Part shown: piece by piece, positions 47,395 through 59,045 of the stretch
Position numbering within the stretch: the first letter of the stretch is position 1
Layout: every line of letters begins with the position of its first letter
NCBI GenBank assembly: GCA_020650975.1
Contig: JAIPMN010019362.1
Location: 1 to 64,000 of the forward strand
Direction of reading: 5' to 3'
From: Apostichopus californicus
Taxonomy: Eukaryota > Echinodermata > Holothuroidea > Aspidochirotida > Stichopodidae
Length of the DNA stretch: 64,000 nucleotides
Translations under genes and position numbers: made by a program
Notes under the pieces: model-generated
Seen by the model: the letters and a program-made list of their open reading frames with translations, nothing else
Told to the model about the DNA's origin: nothing
The model's database searches: none

Positions 47395-47950
47395 TTTAAC
47401 AAGTAGAATAATACAATTATCTGAAATGTCTGATTAACTATAAAAAATGTACTCAACTGTTTAACTTTAACTGTTGAAGTTTAAACATACAAATATTGTT
47501 ATGTGTATGCTATCTTGGTTGTTCGAATTAATATTGACAGCATGGTAAAAGGACTTTTTACTGAAAATGTACAAATCTACAGTATATGCATATACATGTA
47601 GATGAATTTCATTGAATTTAGAAATATTGAATTTCATTGTTAATTGTAGTGTTTCAATCCATCAATATATGTACAATTTTTAGTGAAAACGTAGATTTTA
47701 TCATTATTAATAAAACTGTCAACGGTTCAAATTCCTGGTTGCAATGGTAGTTCACTGGTATAGTTAGCTGCAAGGACAGATTCAGAGGTCATGGTCGACC
47801 TCCTCCTTACAGTACTTTTCTGGTGTACTGTATGTGGCATAATAGAGTACATGTACATGTATGAAATCAAAGTAAATGTCAATACTGCATATAAGTTCAT
47901 ATAAATTTAACCAAAAAAACAATAAAAAGGCAAATTGTTAAAAAAATATC
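47395..47950. repeat. local duplication, copy 2
   Basis: Direct, diverged copy of 46010-46545 at a distance of about 1.4 kb. It may be part of the 3' UTR or downstream flank of the minus-strand recombinase gene that ends at 48845 (inference). Confidence 0.8.
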
Positions 47951-48235
47951 TTGCTTCATCATGATATGGTATGTTAGTGAGGCATCTCTTTACTCCGCAT
48001 TCCCGCCCCCTCTTTTTCCACACATACAGATCCCATGAAACCGAAAAAGATCAGTTCGGGATCGATCAGTATTGCTAGAATTAAATTTTGGATAATCAGA
48101 CACTAATTAAAAATAAATTGTATCTTATTTTTCAGAATGAAATGTTATTATAATGTCATTAATGGCTGGAAATTTCTGACAGGTTTTCATTCCTTGTTTT
48201 TCACTTTTTTATATAAATTGTATTTGTATAGGCCG

Positions 48236-48290
48236 GCCGACAATATTGTACTAGTTAACAATGCAGATCCTTGGTTATGCAATCATGCAG
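48236..48290 (+). repeat. inverted copy of a recombinase coding fragment
   Basis: This plus-strand segment reads, in one frame, ADNIVLVNNADPWLCNHAA. Its DNA is about 90% identical, over roughly 50 bp and with small gaps, to the reverse complement of 50270-50322, which encodes ADNIVLTIRADPWLCTLGE in the recombinase gene. The two copies face each other 2 kb apart, across the catalytic region. Confidence 0.8.
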
Positions 48291-48844
48291 CATTAAATGT
48301 TTCATTCCTCCAAGCATTTCCAGTATCGTCAACTATTACAATGGCAAATCAGTAACAAGTTTTATATTGTTGCGAATTTGTAGTGTTTTCAACATGCTAA
48401 TTTATCCCATTTGTACCATACTGTGATATAGAATACAACATGGTAATCTTGAAGCTATATATGTCTCGTTATTTGTTGTACATTTTGCTAAGCTTTCCTG
48501 TCTGTGTATATTTACTACACTACTGTAGCTCACTTGAAAATATACCTCTTGGTAATATATATCACTAACAAATGTACAACACAGGCTATTTAATGGAAGA
48601 GATGGTGTGTATATAATCCAGAATCCAGGCATTGAATTTGAGTTAAAGATGTTATCTAGAACAGACCATTCTTTATCACAATTTAGATTCAAATAGGGAA
48701 TACAATGTCAGTTTACTTTATTCTCTCAATATCACTTACAACCCTGGAAACTGGTTAAGTGTTAAGGCCCTAATGCTCCTTTTGTAACTGTGCTTTAGAT
48801 TTTTTCTATATAATGTTGCAAACTTTGGATTTGATTTGTGTAAT

Positions 48845-49576
48845 TTACCTATTTTGTAAACAGGCATTGTTTTCTCTTGCATCATGACATGCTTTGGATG
48901 CAGGAGGATGCATGGTTTTGATGGCTTTCTTAAGCTCTGGGTCATTCATGACAGCCATTTCTTCATTTTTACTCCATTTTGTTCTTGAGGACATTACTCT
49001 CTTTTTGTACTTTGTATTGACAGTGGTATCAGCCTGGCTATCAGGTATTTCTTGACCTTCAACTTCATCTATCTCACTTTCATTCTCATCAGACATTTCT
49101 CTATCTGACAAGAGTTCTTCATTATCTATTTCCAAATCTGCCAAAGCTTTTCCTTCATACTTATGAATATGGCCCTTTTCAGCAGTAAGTAACAGTTTGC
49201 TGACTTTTGCAAGAAATATCACATCTTCTGGAAGGCGGTAGTATTCTTTGTGAACACTGATATTATGCCCCAAGTGATTAGCCAGCTGTTCTAATTCTGA
49301 AAGATTCATAATTTGTGACAAGGTAGCAAGATGCTTCCTCATATTTGTGGCTGTAAGGCGCTCAGGATTTTGAGCCCCACACTGTTGTGCATATTTCTGC
49401 AGGCAATCATATCCACGAAGAGGCTGTAGAGACTCCCCTGATGGGCATGCAAAGATGTAAGGGTTTTGGGGATCAACACCAGCCAGTTCCCTAGTGTTGT
49501 TCAGTATTTCTATTGACTCTTTCATGTTGGGGGTTAGCATTACTAGAACACCGCGGTCTCGTTTACCCCTTGTCAT
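48845..49576 (-). CDS. tyrosine-recombinase-like protein, catalytic C-terminal part
   Basis: A 243-codon open frame. Visible: GKRDRGVLVMLTPNM, then NPYIFACPSGES, LRGYDCLQKYAQQCG, LTATNMRKHLATLSQ, LANHLGHNISVHKEYYRLP, and a long acidic tail. The RKHLAT / LGHxxxxHKEYY order fits the H/K-x-x-R, H and nucleophilic Tyr of tyrosine recombinases (phage-integrase fold). A large family of such proteins exists in fish, corals and echinoderms; their relation to Crypton-type elements is plausible but unproven. The listed ATG is internal to the domain: the preceding arginine block FNRRRPGE lies at 49716-49693 in another frame. The tail ends with basic residues. Confidence 0.8.
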   Translation of the reverse strand: MTRGKRDRGVLVMLTPNMKESIEILNNTRELAGVDPQNPYIFACPSGESLQPLRGYDCLQKYAQQCGAQNPERLTATNMRKHLATLSQIMNLSELEQLANHLGHNISVHKEYYRLPEDVIFLAKVSKLLLTAEKGHIHKYEGKALADLEIDNEELLSDREMSDENESEIDEVEGQEIPDSQADTTVNTKYKKRVMSSRTKWSKNEEMAVMNDPELKKAIKTMHPPASKACHDARENNACLQNR

Positions 49577-50790
49577 TATTAGGCTTAGCCTTTTTGAAGC
49601 AATTTTTGTGCTACTGGAAGTAAATCATATATCTCATCGTGAAAGTATTTTTTTTTGGCCCTGTTTGTAATCTTCCAGTTTAAGATTGTGGGTTTCCCCA
49701 GGTCGACGTCTGTTAAACATTATCAGTTGTGTAAGAGTTAGTGAAGCCAACTCCCTCCATAGTGATGTTGTTACCTCAGTTTTCAAACTTTCTTTTGTCT
49801 CCTTTATGTACATGATAATAGTTTATACAATTTCACAGTATCAGCTGTTAGTGGTATTTTGGGGGGCTTTTGCCACTTTTGTTTGCTTTGCTGTTTGTAG
49901 ATTTGAGTGGCAATTTTCTTGTTCCACTGCAATTTCTTAAGCTTTTAAGAATTGCTCGGCCATGTTCTCTTGTGAAGCATCTGCAGCTTTTATTGCTTCT
50001 GCAATACTTATATCTGCCAACACATTGAAGCTTTGACCTACCTTTTTAGCCAATGTTGGTGTGGCAAACAATTGCGTTGCATCGTGAAACCCACAGCAGC
50101 CCTTCACACCTGACATTACATGATCAAAATGGCATGGATTTAGTAACTCTTTAACTGATTTTATGGCACAATTTAGCTTTTGGGTCTCGAGAAGAAGACG
50201 TGCAACAGATCTCATCCTATCTGATACAATGTAGTGTGCGTTTTGGACTGTCATTGATGTAGTGTTCCCCCAATGTGCATAACCAAGGATCTGCACGTAT
50301 TGTTAATACAATATTGTCAGCCTTCATACCTGCAAGTATGTTCTGCAGTTTGAACTGCAGTCTGCCTTTGTGGGAAGCAGTACTCTGGCAGCTCTCCGAA
50401 GGCCCAAGGTTTGTTTACTTGAATTTTTAGATTACGAGGTGCAATTTTTCGGGTGTCTCCAGAGAGATTTTTTGGCAAAATATCCGTGACAATCTGGACA
50501 AGGGATGAAATCCTCTGCATCCAGAAGCCCCATTTGTGGTCTTTTATACACCAAAAGTTGAACTTTTTCTTCTTTGAAGACTTTTATATTCTGAGCCTGG
50601 TCCCCCTTTTTTCTTAATTCTTCAAAAATGGCATTTCGTTCCTTTGACTTTTTAGGTTCATTTAAGGCCTTAATCACCAATGATTCATCAAAATGATGAG
50701 TTTTGAAATGTGTTATTTGTAGAACAGTTTTCTCATTGTAGATGCAGTAGTGTTGTCTCTTCCTAGCTCTTTTTTATTTTCTCTGAGGCA
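49577..50790 (-). pseudogene. tyrosine-recombinase-like protein, N-terminal and core part, broken
   Basis: Continuous homology in at least four frame pieces. From the 5' side: a C2H2-like finger near 50765-50690 (KRQHYCIYNEK...HFKTHH, with Asn where the second Cys is usual); VIKALNEPKKSKERNAIF; a second Cys/His module FIPCPDCHGYFAKKSLWRH; the module ADPWLCTLGEHYIND; SDRMRSVARLLLE (50230-50190 region); TPTLAKKVGQSFNVLADI; LQWNKKIATQIYK; and the catalytic-Arg region TQLIMFNRRRPGE. Frame changes near 50240, 49930, 49800 and 49585 separate these, so this copy is probably a pseudogene unless introns are hidden. It continues into 48845-49576. Confidence 0.75.
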
Positions 50791-50816
50791 GTGTACTCTG
50801 TTGATAATACACATAC

Positions 50817-50990
50817 CTTATTACTAGTACTGGGTTGATTCTCATCATCAGCATATCCTTCATCTGATGTGTTAGCATCTTCCCCTGAAGAGGTGTCGCT
50901 TTCTTCATCAAATGGTACAAAATCACTTTCGACAGCATCATCTCTAGAGTAGCTTCTTAATTGTCTAAGTTGTCTTAGCCTTTTTGGAAT
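50817..50990 (-). CDS. acidic exon of the recombinase-like gene
   Basis: 174 bp, phase 0 both sides, from TACATTAG to AATAAG/GTATGT. It reads IPKRLRQLRQLRSYSRDDAV, then SDFVPFDEESDTSSGED and an acidic Ser/Thr tail. A basic start followed by an acidic disordered linker is typical ahead of the zinc-finger region in this family. Intact. Confidence 0.6.
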
Positions 50991-51090
50991 CTAATGTATA
51001 AAGACATGTAAATTTAATTAAAATACAGAATTTCCTTCAACTACATGTACTGTATAATGCATCTCAAATGGCAAGCTCTGCATAACTTTC

Positions 51091-51169
51091 CAGGGGCGGA
51101 TCCAGGGGGGTTCCCCCCTTGCGAAAATATAGAGGGCCCCTCATTTCAGAAATCCTGGATCCGCCACTG
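51091..51169. mobile_element. 79-bp miniature inverted-repeat element (CAGNGGCGGATCCAGG ends)
   Basis: Ends CAGGGGCGGATCCAGG and, inverted, CAGTGGCGGATCCAGG match at 15 of 16 positions, and CTTTCC occurs at both outer junctions. This terminus type is widespread in animal genomes and hAT-like. No coding capacity. Confidence 0.8.
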
Positions 51170-52061
51170 CTTTCCATACAGTTTCTAGGGAATGGGTATA
51201 TAATATATTACTTTTTGGCATGACAGTCTGAGAATAACTACCCTAGTGCAATAATGTAGTTATTTTGTTAGTTTTTAAATAAATGTCCATCAGTAACTTT
51301 ATGCATGATTTTTTAAAAGTGGCAAATGCCATATTCAAACTAATACAAGCGCCACTGCGCTAAGACAAACACAAAACCATGTGCATATATTACGACTATG
51401 TTATTACTGATTTGCAAAACAGGTACATGTAAAGTGACTATATTTAGGGGCCAAGAACATCCCTGATTGCGACAAAATGCCATCTCATGTCTTTACACGA
51501 GAACGTGAATTCCTGTTAATGTTTAACAACTGTGACTGAACGTAAACACTCCATGTGTTGTTGTTTTTGCTTTGTAGTGAAAACAGGTGTGAAGGTACCA
51601 ATCGGTGGGACATGTTTGCTCTGATGGGGCCACTGTTTCAAAGATTTTCTGATCAAATTGAATTCTGAAAACACATAGTTTTTGTGTCAATTAATTGCGG
51701 CCCCCAAAAAACTTATTTAATTGAACTACAATCTAACGCTATGGAGAAATGCTATGAATTTGTCAATTTGTTAATTTATGTGTAGATTTTTGTGGAGTGA
51801 AATCCTATTGTAGGTGTCGCAAATGCTGATTGGTCAATTACCTCAATCAACCTGTGGTAATCTGAAGAATGAAAATTGTAATTTGCACCTCACTAAATTA
51901 AGTTGCGCACTCACATAAATATTGTATACAGACTGTCATATAGTAGGAGACTGTATATGCTAACTCTATACAATTAAAGTAAATATGATATTTGGTTAAT
52001 CTTTTGTATGTTTTGTGCTAAAATGGAAGAAATGGTGGTTTATACTAGCCACTACACTAGT

Positions 52062-53076
52062 CATGCAATGGCGTAACTTTGGTTCAGGGTGCCCGGGGCA
52101 TAAGTGACGGATTGGGACGCCTCTGACCTATGGTGTGCATGGTGCAGCATAGTAAATTAATTTTGGTTTGGAAAGCCATATACCCACTTAGAAATGATTG
52201 TAACTTAGAAATGATTGTAACTTAGAAATTATTGTGAACTTTAGATCAATTTAATTTATGTTTTAATGAACTAATCATGTTAAGTTGTTTACATAGTTAG
52301 CCTAATAAAGAAATGTTTTCATCTTCTCCAATTTGTGTAGTTTCGAAGATACAAAAATCTGTATGTGCTTCGATAAGGGCATCAAGCTTGTCTTAGAATA
52401 AATATGGTATTTGGTTATTCTTTTGTATTTTTTGTGCTAAAATGGCGTAGTTAGTGGCGTAACTTTGGTTCAGGGTGCCCGGGGCAAAAGTGACGGATTG
52501 GGACGCCTCTGACCTATGGTGTGCATGGTGCAGTAGATCAAATTAATTTTGGTTTTAAAAGCCATATACCCACTTACAAATGATTGTAACTTACAAATGA
52601 TTGTGAACTTACAAATGATTGTAAATTACAAATGATTGTAACTTACAAATGATTGTAACTTACAAATGATTGTGAACTTATAGATCAATTTTAATTCATG
52701 TTTTAATGAACTAATCATGTTAAGTTGTTAACATAGTTAGCCTTTAAAGTAATGTTTTCATCTTTTCCAATTTCTCTACTTTCAAAGATCCGTCACTCGC
52801 TGCTAGTCTACTGATAGGCCCTGATTGTGGCCTGACCATATCATAATGCTTATAAATTCTGGATTTTTCTCAAGGTTTTCATATTTATAGGGTGAAAAGC
52901 GTAATTCTATGCCAGGTGACAAGTGGTTAAAGGTTTCTACTTCTCTTCCTATGCCATTATAGCCATTTAAACAAAGAATTATCGTGTTGAAAGGGTATCC
53001 AGGCCTGGGTGCCCCTTAGCCCGGGTGCCTGGAGGTTTGCCACCCCCCCCCCGAGTGCATAGGAGTTACGCCAATG
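52062..53076. mobile_element. non-autonomous hAT-like element with 8-bp target duplication
   Basis: ACACTAGT at 52054-52061 and again at 53077-53084 flanks 1015 bp whose termini contain TGGCGTAAC and its inverse GTTACGCCA. An 8-bp duplication is diagnostic of hAT-type insertion. Internally the left 280 bp (GGCGTAACTTTGGTTCAGGG...) is repeated directly from 52456, and within both copies a short unit (ACTTACAAATGATTGTA) is tandemly repeated, three times in the first copy and about six in the second. No transposase is encoded. Confidence 0.8.
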
Positions 53077-53787
53077 ACACTAGTGTGCTTTGTTCCTATA
53101 CAAACAAAAGTTGGGTTTAATTGACATACCATGACATGAAAATCCCCTCAACTATTTTTTTACATCCTACATGTAACACTACTTCCACAGACGATTTTGT
53201 TATGCATACTTTTGGAGACACACATGCATGCATGCATTGTACTAACATACAGTTGTAGGTCAGTGGTACCCATACTCACTATCAGTTGTGGTGCAACTGC
53301 AGATTTCCATCATTTCATACAGATAATTTAGATTGGAAGATATATGTACAGCTTCCTTATGTTGTTTCTGTGAAGAGTATAAGGACTATTATTTTGATCT
53401 AATTTTAGCTTAAGCCTAAATAACATTACTCCTAGTGGAACTACAGTAATACAACAGTAATGCCTAATACTTAAAGGTAGTTAAGGGTATGTTTGTTTGC
53501 TTCATGATTCTACTTTAATAGGTCTCCATTTATTGGTGAGAAAGAAATTCTTCACATTGATGAAATGTTGCCTCTCTATATATATGCTGGTATATACTAT
53601 GAGATTCACTCAGATTGCCTTAACTCTTCTCATGCATGACATTTAATGCCATGATGGTTCTAATTAAGTTCAAGTGACATTTACATTACATTTATTTATC
53701 TGCATTGTAACTGGAGTAGGAGACTCAATGGTCTTTTGAAAAAGTGTGGCTTGAAATAATTAACTGCAAGGGTAGTACTGTACATAC

Positions 53788-53838
53788 CTTGGAATCATTT
53801 TCTTCATAGATAGCTTTGTCATTATCATCATCAGATGT
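53788..53838 (-). CDS. 51-bp acidic exon of the recombinase-like gene (copy 2)
   Basis: Phase 0 on both sides, from TCTGCTTGCAG-type acceptor (CTTGCAG) to CCAAG/GTATGT. It encodes TSDDDNDKAIYEENDSK. Same length, splice sites and flanking intron sequence as 58286-58336. Inclusion or skipping keeps the reading frame. Confidence 0.55.
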
Positions 53839-54319
53839 CTGCAAGAAGTAGAATAAAGTGAATCAATAAAGCATATAAATTCATTGTTGATATACAATAT
53901 ATAAGTCTTCAGGTGACAGCTGCAATACATATTGCCTGACATTGTTAGCTAGCTGCCAATTCTTGGTCTTTGCCTTTCACCTTCCAACATTACTGGAGTG
54001 CTAAGTGATTCATTGGTACATTGATCAGTTGCAATTGTAAGCCAATGGTACCCATATACACTATCATGTGTGGAGCAAACTGCAGATTTTTGTTTCACAC
54101 AGATAATCTGATCATACCTTTGTGGGATTATGGTAGATTTCACATACAGTATATTGTGGTCGCCATGGCGACTAGATATTTTCATGTTGGCGACTTAAAA
54201 GTGTAGTCTTTAGCTAATTAACAGTACCCCTGATAATTAATACTTGTAGATATGCATCATCAAGACAGCTGGGAAACATTCACTGAGATAGGCCTATACT
54301 TTATGCAAGACGTGTTTAC

Positions 54320-54376
54320 CTGTTCTTGTATTTGCTGCATCATTTTATCAAATACTGGTTGAAGTTCAGGATACTC
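54320..54376 (-). CDS. 57-bp exon of the recombinase-like gene
   Basis: Phase 0 both sides, from ATTTACAG to GAACAG/GTAAAC. It encodes EYPELQPVFDKMMQQIQEQ, a probable amphipathic helix. Compatible in phase with 53788-53838 and 50817-50990. Confidence 0.5.
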
Positions 54377-54379
54377 CTG

Positions 54380-56600
54380 TAAATGAAATAAATTTATTTA
54401 ATACTCAAATTAAACTGTGATCAACTACAATATTTCTATGCCATTTTTGCAAATTTACAGCACATACTCCTTTGGCATTTCAAAGGATTCAATAGTTGCA
54501 ATGCATGCAGGCCTAGGGTAACTATTTTGGATATGAATACTAAACTTTTTGCATATCATTTGTTATAGGAAGAACAGTTTGTTACTGGACAAAAAGAATC
54601 AAAGAATAGGCAATGCTGCATTTAGTTTAACTGATAGCATTTTACTATTTGAAGAGCAAAATTGAAGGAACTTATAAAAATTATATATATACTTTGTTAA
54701 TGAAACTCCAGGATTGGAAGCAATTATATTATTTCAAATTTACTTTTTGTGTGGTTCTGCTGTGGAAACAAGAAACCACATGGAATTTGGGAAAAGTATG
54801 TTTTTTACACCTCAAAGATAATTGGTATCACATGCATGTTATATCATGCATACATTGATAGTTATTCAGTGTGTATTTCACAAACATATACATAAGTACA
54901 TTATAGCACATGTTGATGGTTTGTACCAACAACGTGCAGATATCTGCCAAATCTTAGAATATACAGCTTTGGGCATTTACTACAAATCTGCTTATTTCGA
55001 TCTCTTTGTGTATTTCGATACAAAAGCTATTTTTCTATGATCATATTCCAATTTGAAAAATTCTCCTCTGATGTTAATATCATATTACTGATTAAAATGT
55101 AGGATTCCTATGGGGAAATCAATTTAGCACATTTTTTCTTGAGGTGCTGTATATGGCAATTTCTTTTCTTCTTTTTTTGTCTCTTTTTTGTGGAGGGGGT
55201 GGGAGCAGAGTCAAAACATTTAGTTAAGATTTATTCAAGTTAACTTCTCCAAATCCTTATAACTCATGTGATGAAAGTTTTTAACAAAACAAGCCTGTGG
55301 TATATGTTCCTAAATCACGATTTGAATTGTAAAAAACATGTATTGATTTTACTATGTCAATTTACATGTTCCATACATGAAAGTTAACTTGGAAGTAACA
55401 TTTTTAATTTTGGTTATGTTATGCTTCAATGAGCTAAGAATATACTAAAAAAATTATTTTGGTCATATTTCTTCCCTGGAAATTAGAATTGTATATGCTT
55501 TACCTCTTGGCAGGATACAGTACAAATATCTGTTGAAATGAAGAATAATTGTTTAACATTTGGATATTATACATCTATTCCTACTACAGTAAATAAGTTT
55601 AGCCAATACCAAATAGGCATGATAGAGCAATATCTAAAAATATCTGAAATATCTTAATATTTTGTAATTAACAGAAATTCAAAAATGTTACTTTTGCATT
55701 CAGTCGGTTAAATAAACAATCAGGTAACATGTAAATTTAACTCAGCATATGAGTACATATTTCTTGTCATTTCATCCAAAAATACAGGCTCTTCGGGGTT
55801 GTCATCTGTGGCAATTTAAAAATGAAAATCGCTAAGTAATAAAGACAATGAAGAGAGTGTTCTCATTAAATATTAAAAGTCTAAAGGCTTCATTTTTCTC
55901 AGATCGGCATCAAAATATAATGATATATATAGCATAAAATATCTAACATTATACATAAAGAAAACTTGTTAATTAATAGGTATCAATTAAAAGGCTATGT
56001 AAATGCTGCTTCACTTACCAAGTGAATAATGTTATTTTCTCAGATCGGCATCAAAATATAATGCACCATTTCGGGATTCTGAAAGAGTGAAAATGAAGTT
56101 TGCAGTTTGCAGAAGTGATAAAAATTAGTGAGTTCAATAAAAGTAAAATGTCTCTAAAAGTATTTAAAACAATTTGTTCGGATTGAACATAATCAAACTC
56201 ACCTGTGAATGAGACTGATGTTAATTTGCATGCAGTTTCCTAAAAAAAGAATAAAATTAACAAAGTATGAAACATATTTAGAATGACATTTAAATGTAAC
56301 AAAAGAACAGATCAAACTATTTTCACAATCTACTTTTTTTAATTTGTTATGTTCAAACAGAAAAACATGAATTTTCTAAGAACAAGAAAAGGGTGAATTG
56401 TGTCAGAAAAAACCCATTTCCCCAATCCCTAGGAATAGCTCAGGCAACTAGGCCAGGACATCAAGACAAGTTCAGTCCTAAGATCAGCTTCTGAGCAAAA
56501 CATAGATCAGTGAATTTGTGTAACATAAGAGACTCTTCCTGTACCGAGTGAACCATTTCATTGAATGGATATGGGAGAGCGAAAGACAAACATCTTTACA
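54380..56600. other. intron, possible further small exons not resolved
   Basis: AT-rich. A plausible exon start near 55798 (CCACAG/ATGACAACCCCG, reading DDNPEEPVFLDEMTRNMYS) lacks a convincing donor. A 26-bp open piece near 55507-55532 has both splice signals but is too short to assess. Two copies of CTCAGATCGGCATCAAAATATAATG lie near 55899 and 56039. Confidence 0.4.
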
Positions 56601-56639
56601 GCTAGTTCATGCAGAACCTGAAAGCAAAACTGAATATAG

Positions 56640-59045
56640 TTGTCGATTTTTTTTATCAGGCCGACATGAAATTCCAATGCTATGATCGACATGACCATCA
56701 GCATAATAGCTGCTGCTTCAGACTATGCTATTTATATATTTCTGGTCGATTCTTTGTTTTGCAGCCTCAAAATTGCTTGATACGGGACAGGTTCAGTAGA
56801 CAGTAGAATATTTCACCTGTTATATGAGGTATTGAATATGCCCATTCTGATATATTTATATTCTTAGGTTATAGATTATATAGTATTTGGCCATATGCTC
56901 ATCAATGGCTGAACGGGTTTTCAACCTTCATGTACTGTACAGTCTGACAGGAGCTTGAATTAGGAACCTTGTGATGACAAAGTGGGATACGCAGCTTCTG
57001 AATGGCACCTCTACCCTAAATGTCTTGACTGGCCAATACATGATAGCGTAATAATGTTAACATGCAGCTACCACGACTGACGGTGTTTAGATAGAATTTT
57101 AAAGAAAGGTGTACTATTGAATCATGTTTGTGATATCTATCATAGCCCCACAAAAGTATCCATGGTCAAATCATCTGTGTGAAACAATGAAAATGTACAG
57201 TCTGCACCACATTTGACTGTATGTATATCCCCATTCTGACCAACAATTGAATGTACGGTACCACTGAATCATGTGTGTGAAAATCGTCATAGCTGCCACA
57301 GCCTGCACTTCAGACCATGCTATTTCTATATTGGTCGATTCTTTGTTTCGCAGCCTCAAAACTGCTTGGTATGGGACATGTTCAGTAGAATATTTTCACC
57401 TGTTATATGAGGTATTGAATATGCCCATTCTGATATTTTATATACTTAGGCTATAGATTACATAGTAATATATTGTGTATTCTACAATCTTGGTCAAAAC
57501 TCTTGGGTGACTTGGCGTGCCAACAGCAATAATTCCCGTTATCGCTCTCCAAGCTAATATTTATGGTTAAGCAGTGAAAGGTTCTACCTCCCTTCCCCAC
57601 TCTCCCCACCGTCATCCACCCTCCCCACCCCATACACATTTCATCAACACTTCCGCACCCTTCAACCTCTGCCCACCCTTCTCCCCAATCCTCAACCAGA
57701 ACCATTTGGTACAGTATATGCCTATAAACAACATATTAAACTTGTCAAAGCGGTCGGTTTCAGGGAGTGTCGATCATTTGGCTCATCTTTTTTAATTTCC
57801 ATAGATCACCTTGAACAATACTGGTTGGACATCTTGTCCATGCGTATCATGAACCTTTAAACAGATATTTTTTTCCCCCTTACATTCATCACCCCCAACT
57901 ACCCATCAACCCACCCCACACAATGCTGTCTCCAATTTAACGTACCCTATTCGACTTTAATATTAGTCACCAAAACTCAGACAATCTTGGTCAAAACTCT
58001 TGGGGCACGTGGCGTGCCAACAGCAATAATTCCCGTTGTCGCTCTCCAAGTCAATATAAGGAAGACGACCACAATAACGTTTTGGGACGAATAACCCCAT
58101 CCCGCTCTCATGTTCAATGTTGTTTCCTAAACCCAAAATGTTAAGACGTAAATAACGAATATTTTTCCGACATTGTATGGGGGAGTGGGGGTGTCCCAAG
58201 GAGTTTTGTGAAAGATTGTAGTTTCTTATATAATACCCATGCCTATAATTATTGTCGTCAATTACCAAAATATTGTAGTACATACCGTAGTATTCATTTC
58301 CTCCTGAGTTACTTCATTGTGCTCTTTGTTAGTTGTCTGCAAGAAGTACAATAAAGTGAATTATTGATGTTGATTGAAATAAATATAGGTTTAGGACCTG
58401 TCTATATTGGGGTGTGTTATTAAAATGATCAAGAATGTCCACACAATTGACATCCATACAGGTGTGTATTATCAATATAATTACCACTCGGTTCCCGGGA
58501 CCAGCAATTGCCTTCCTTATCTGATGGAACATTTCCCCCGTATTAGGCCATATGCTCATTAATGGCTAAAGATGATTTTAACCTATTGTATAGTCTGACA
58601 GGAGCTTGATCTAGGAACCTTGTGATGACAAAGTGGGATATGCAGCTTCTCAATGGCAATTCTTGTCCTAAATGTCTTGACTGACCAATACATGATAGCG
58701 TAATAATGTTAACATGCAGCTACCGCGACTGACGGTGTTTAGATAGAATTTTAAAGAAAGGTGTACTATTGAATCATGTTTGTGAAATATACCATAGCCC
58801 CACAAAATAATCTATTGTCAAATCATCTATGTGAAACAATAAATCTATAGTTTGCATCACAATTGACTGTATGTATGTCCCTATTCTGACCAACAATTGA
58901 ATGTACTGTCTATATTGGGGTGTCTTATTAAAATGATCAAGAATGTCACAATTGGCATCCATACATGGCGTTATCAATAAATACCACTCGATTCCCGGGA
59001 CCACCGATTGCCTTCTTTATCTGATAGAACGTTTCCCCCGTTATT
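56640..59045. repeat. mosaic of local direct duplications
   Basis: At least four pairs: 56640-56880 with 57290-57470; 56893-57255 with 58549-58905; 57478-57560 with 57978-58052; 58399-58545 with 58908-59042. Pairs differ by scattered changes and small gaps. The order shows nested or successive duplication. A C-rich stretch lies at 57585-57690. The exon at 58286-58336 lies inside the mosaic. Confidence 0.85.
58286..58336 (-). CDS. 51-bp acidic exon of the recombinase-like gene (copy 1)
   Basis: Phase 0 on both sides, CTTGCAG to ACTACG/GTATGT, encoding TTNKEHNEVTQEEMNTT. The intron side is shared with 53788-53838 (GTCTGCAAGAAGTA, AATAAAGTGAAT), so the two exons arose by duplication. It may be the farthest 5' exon visible, or an alternative one. 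Confidence 0.5.

Noticed and set aside
57574-57705. Pro-rich coding region
   Set aside because: C-rich low-complexity DNA giving Pro/His/Ser-rich frames with no splice support.
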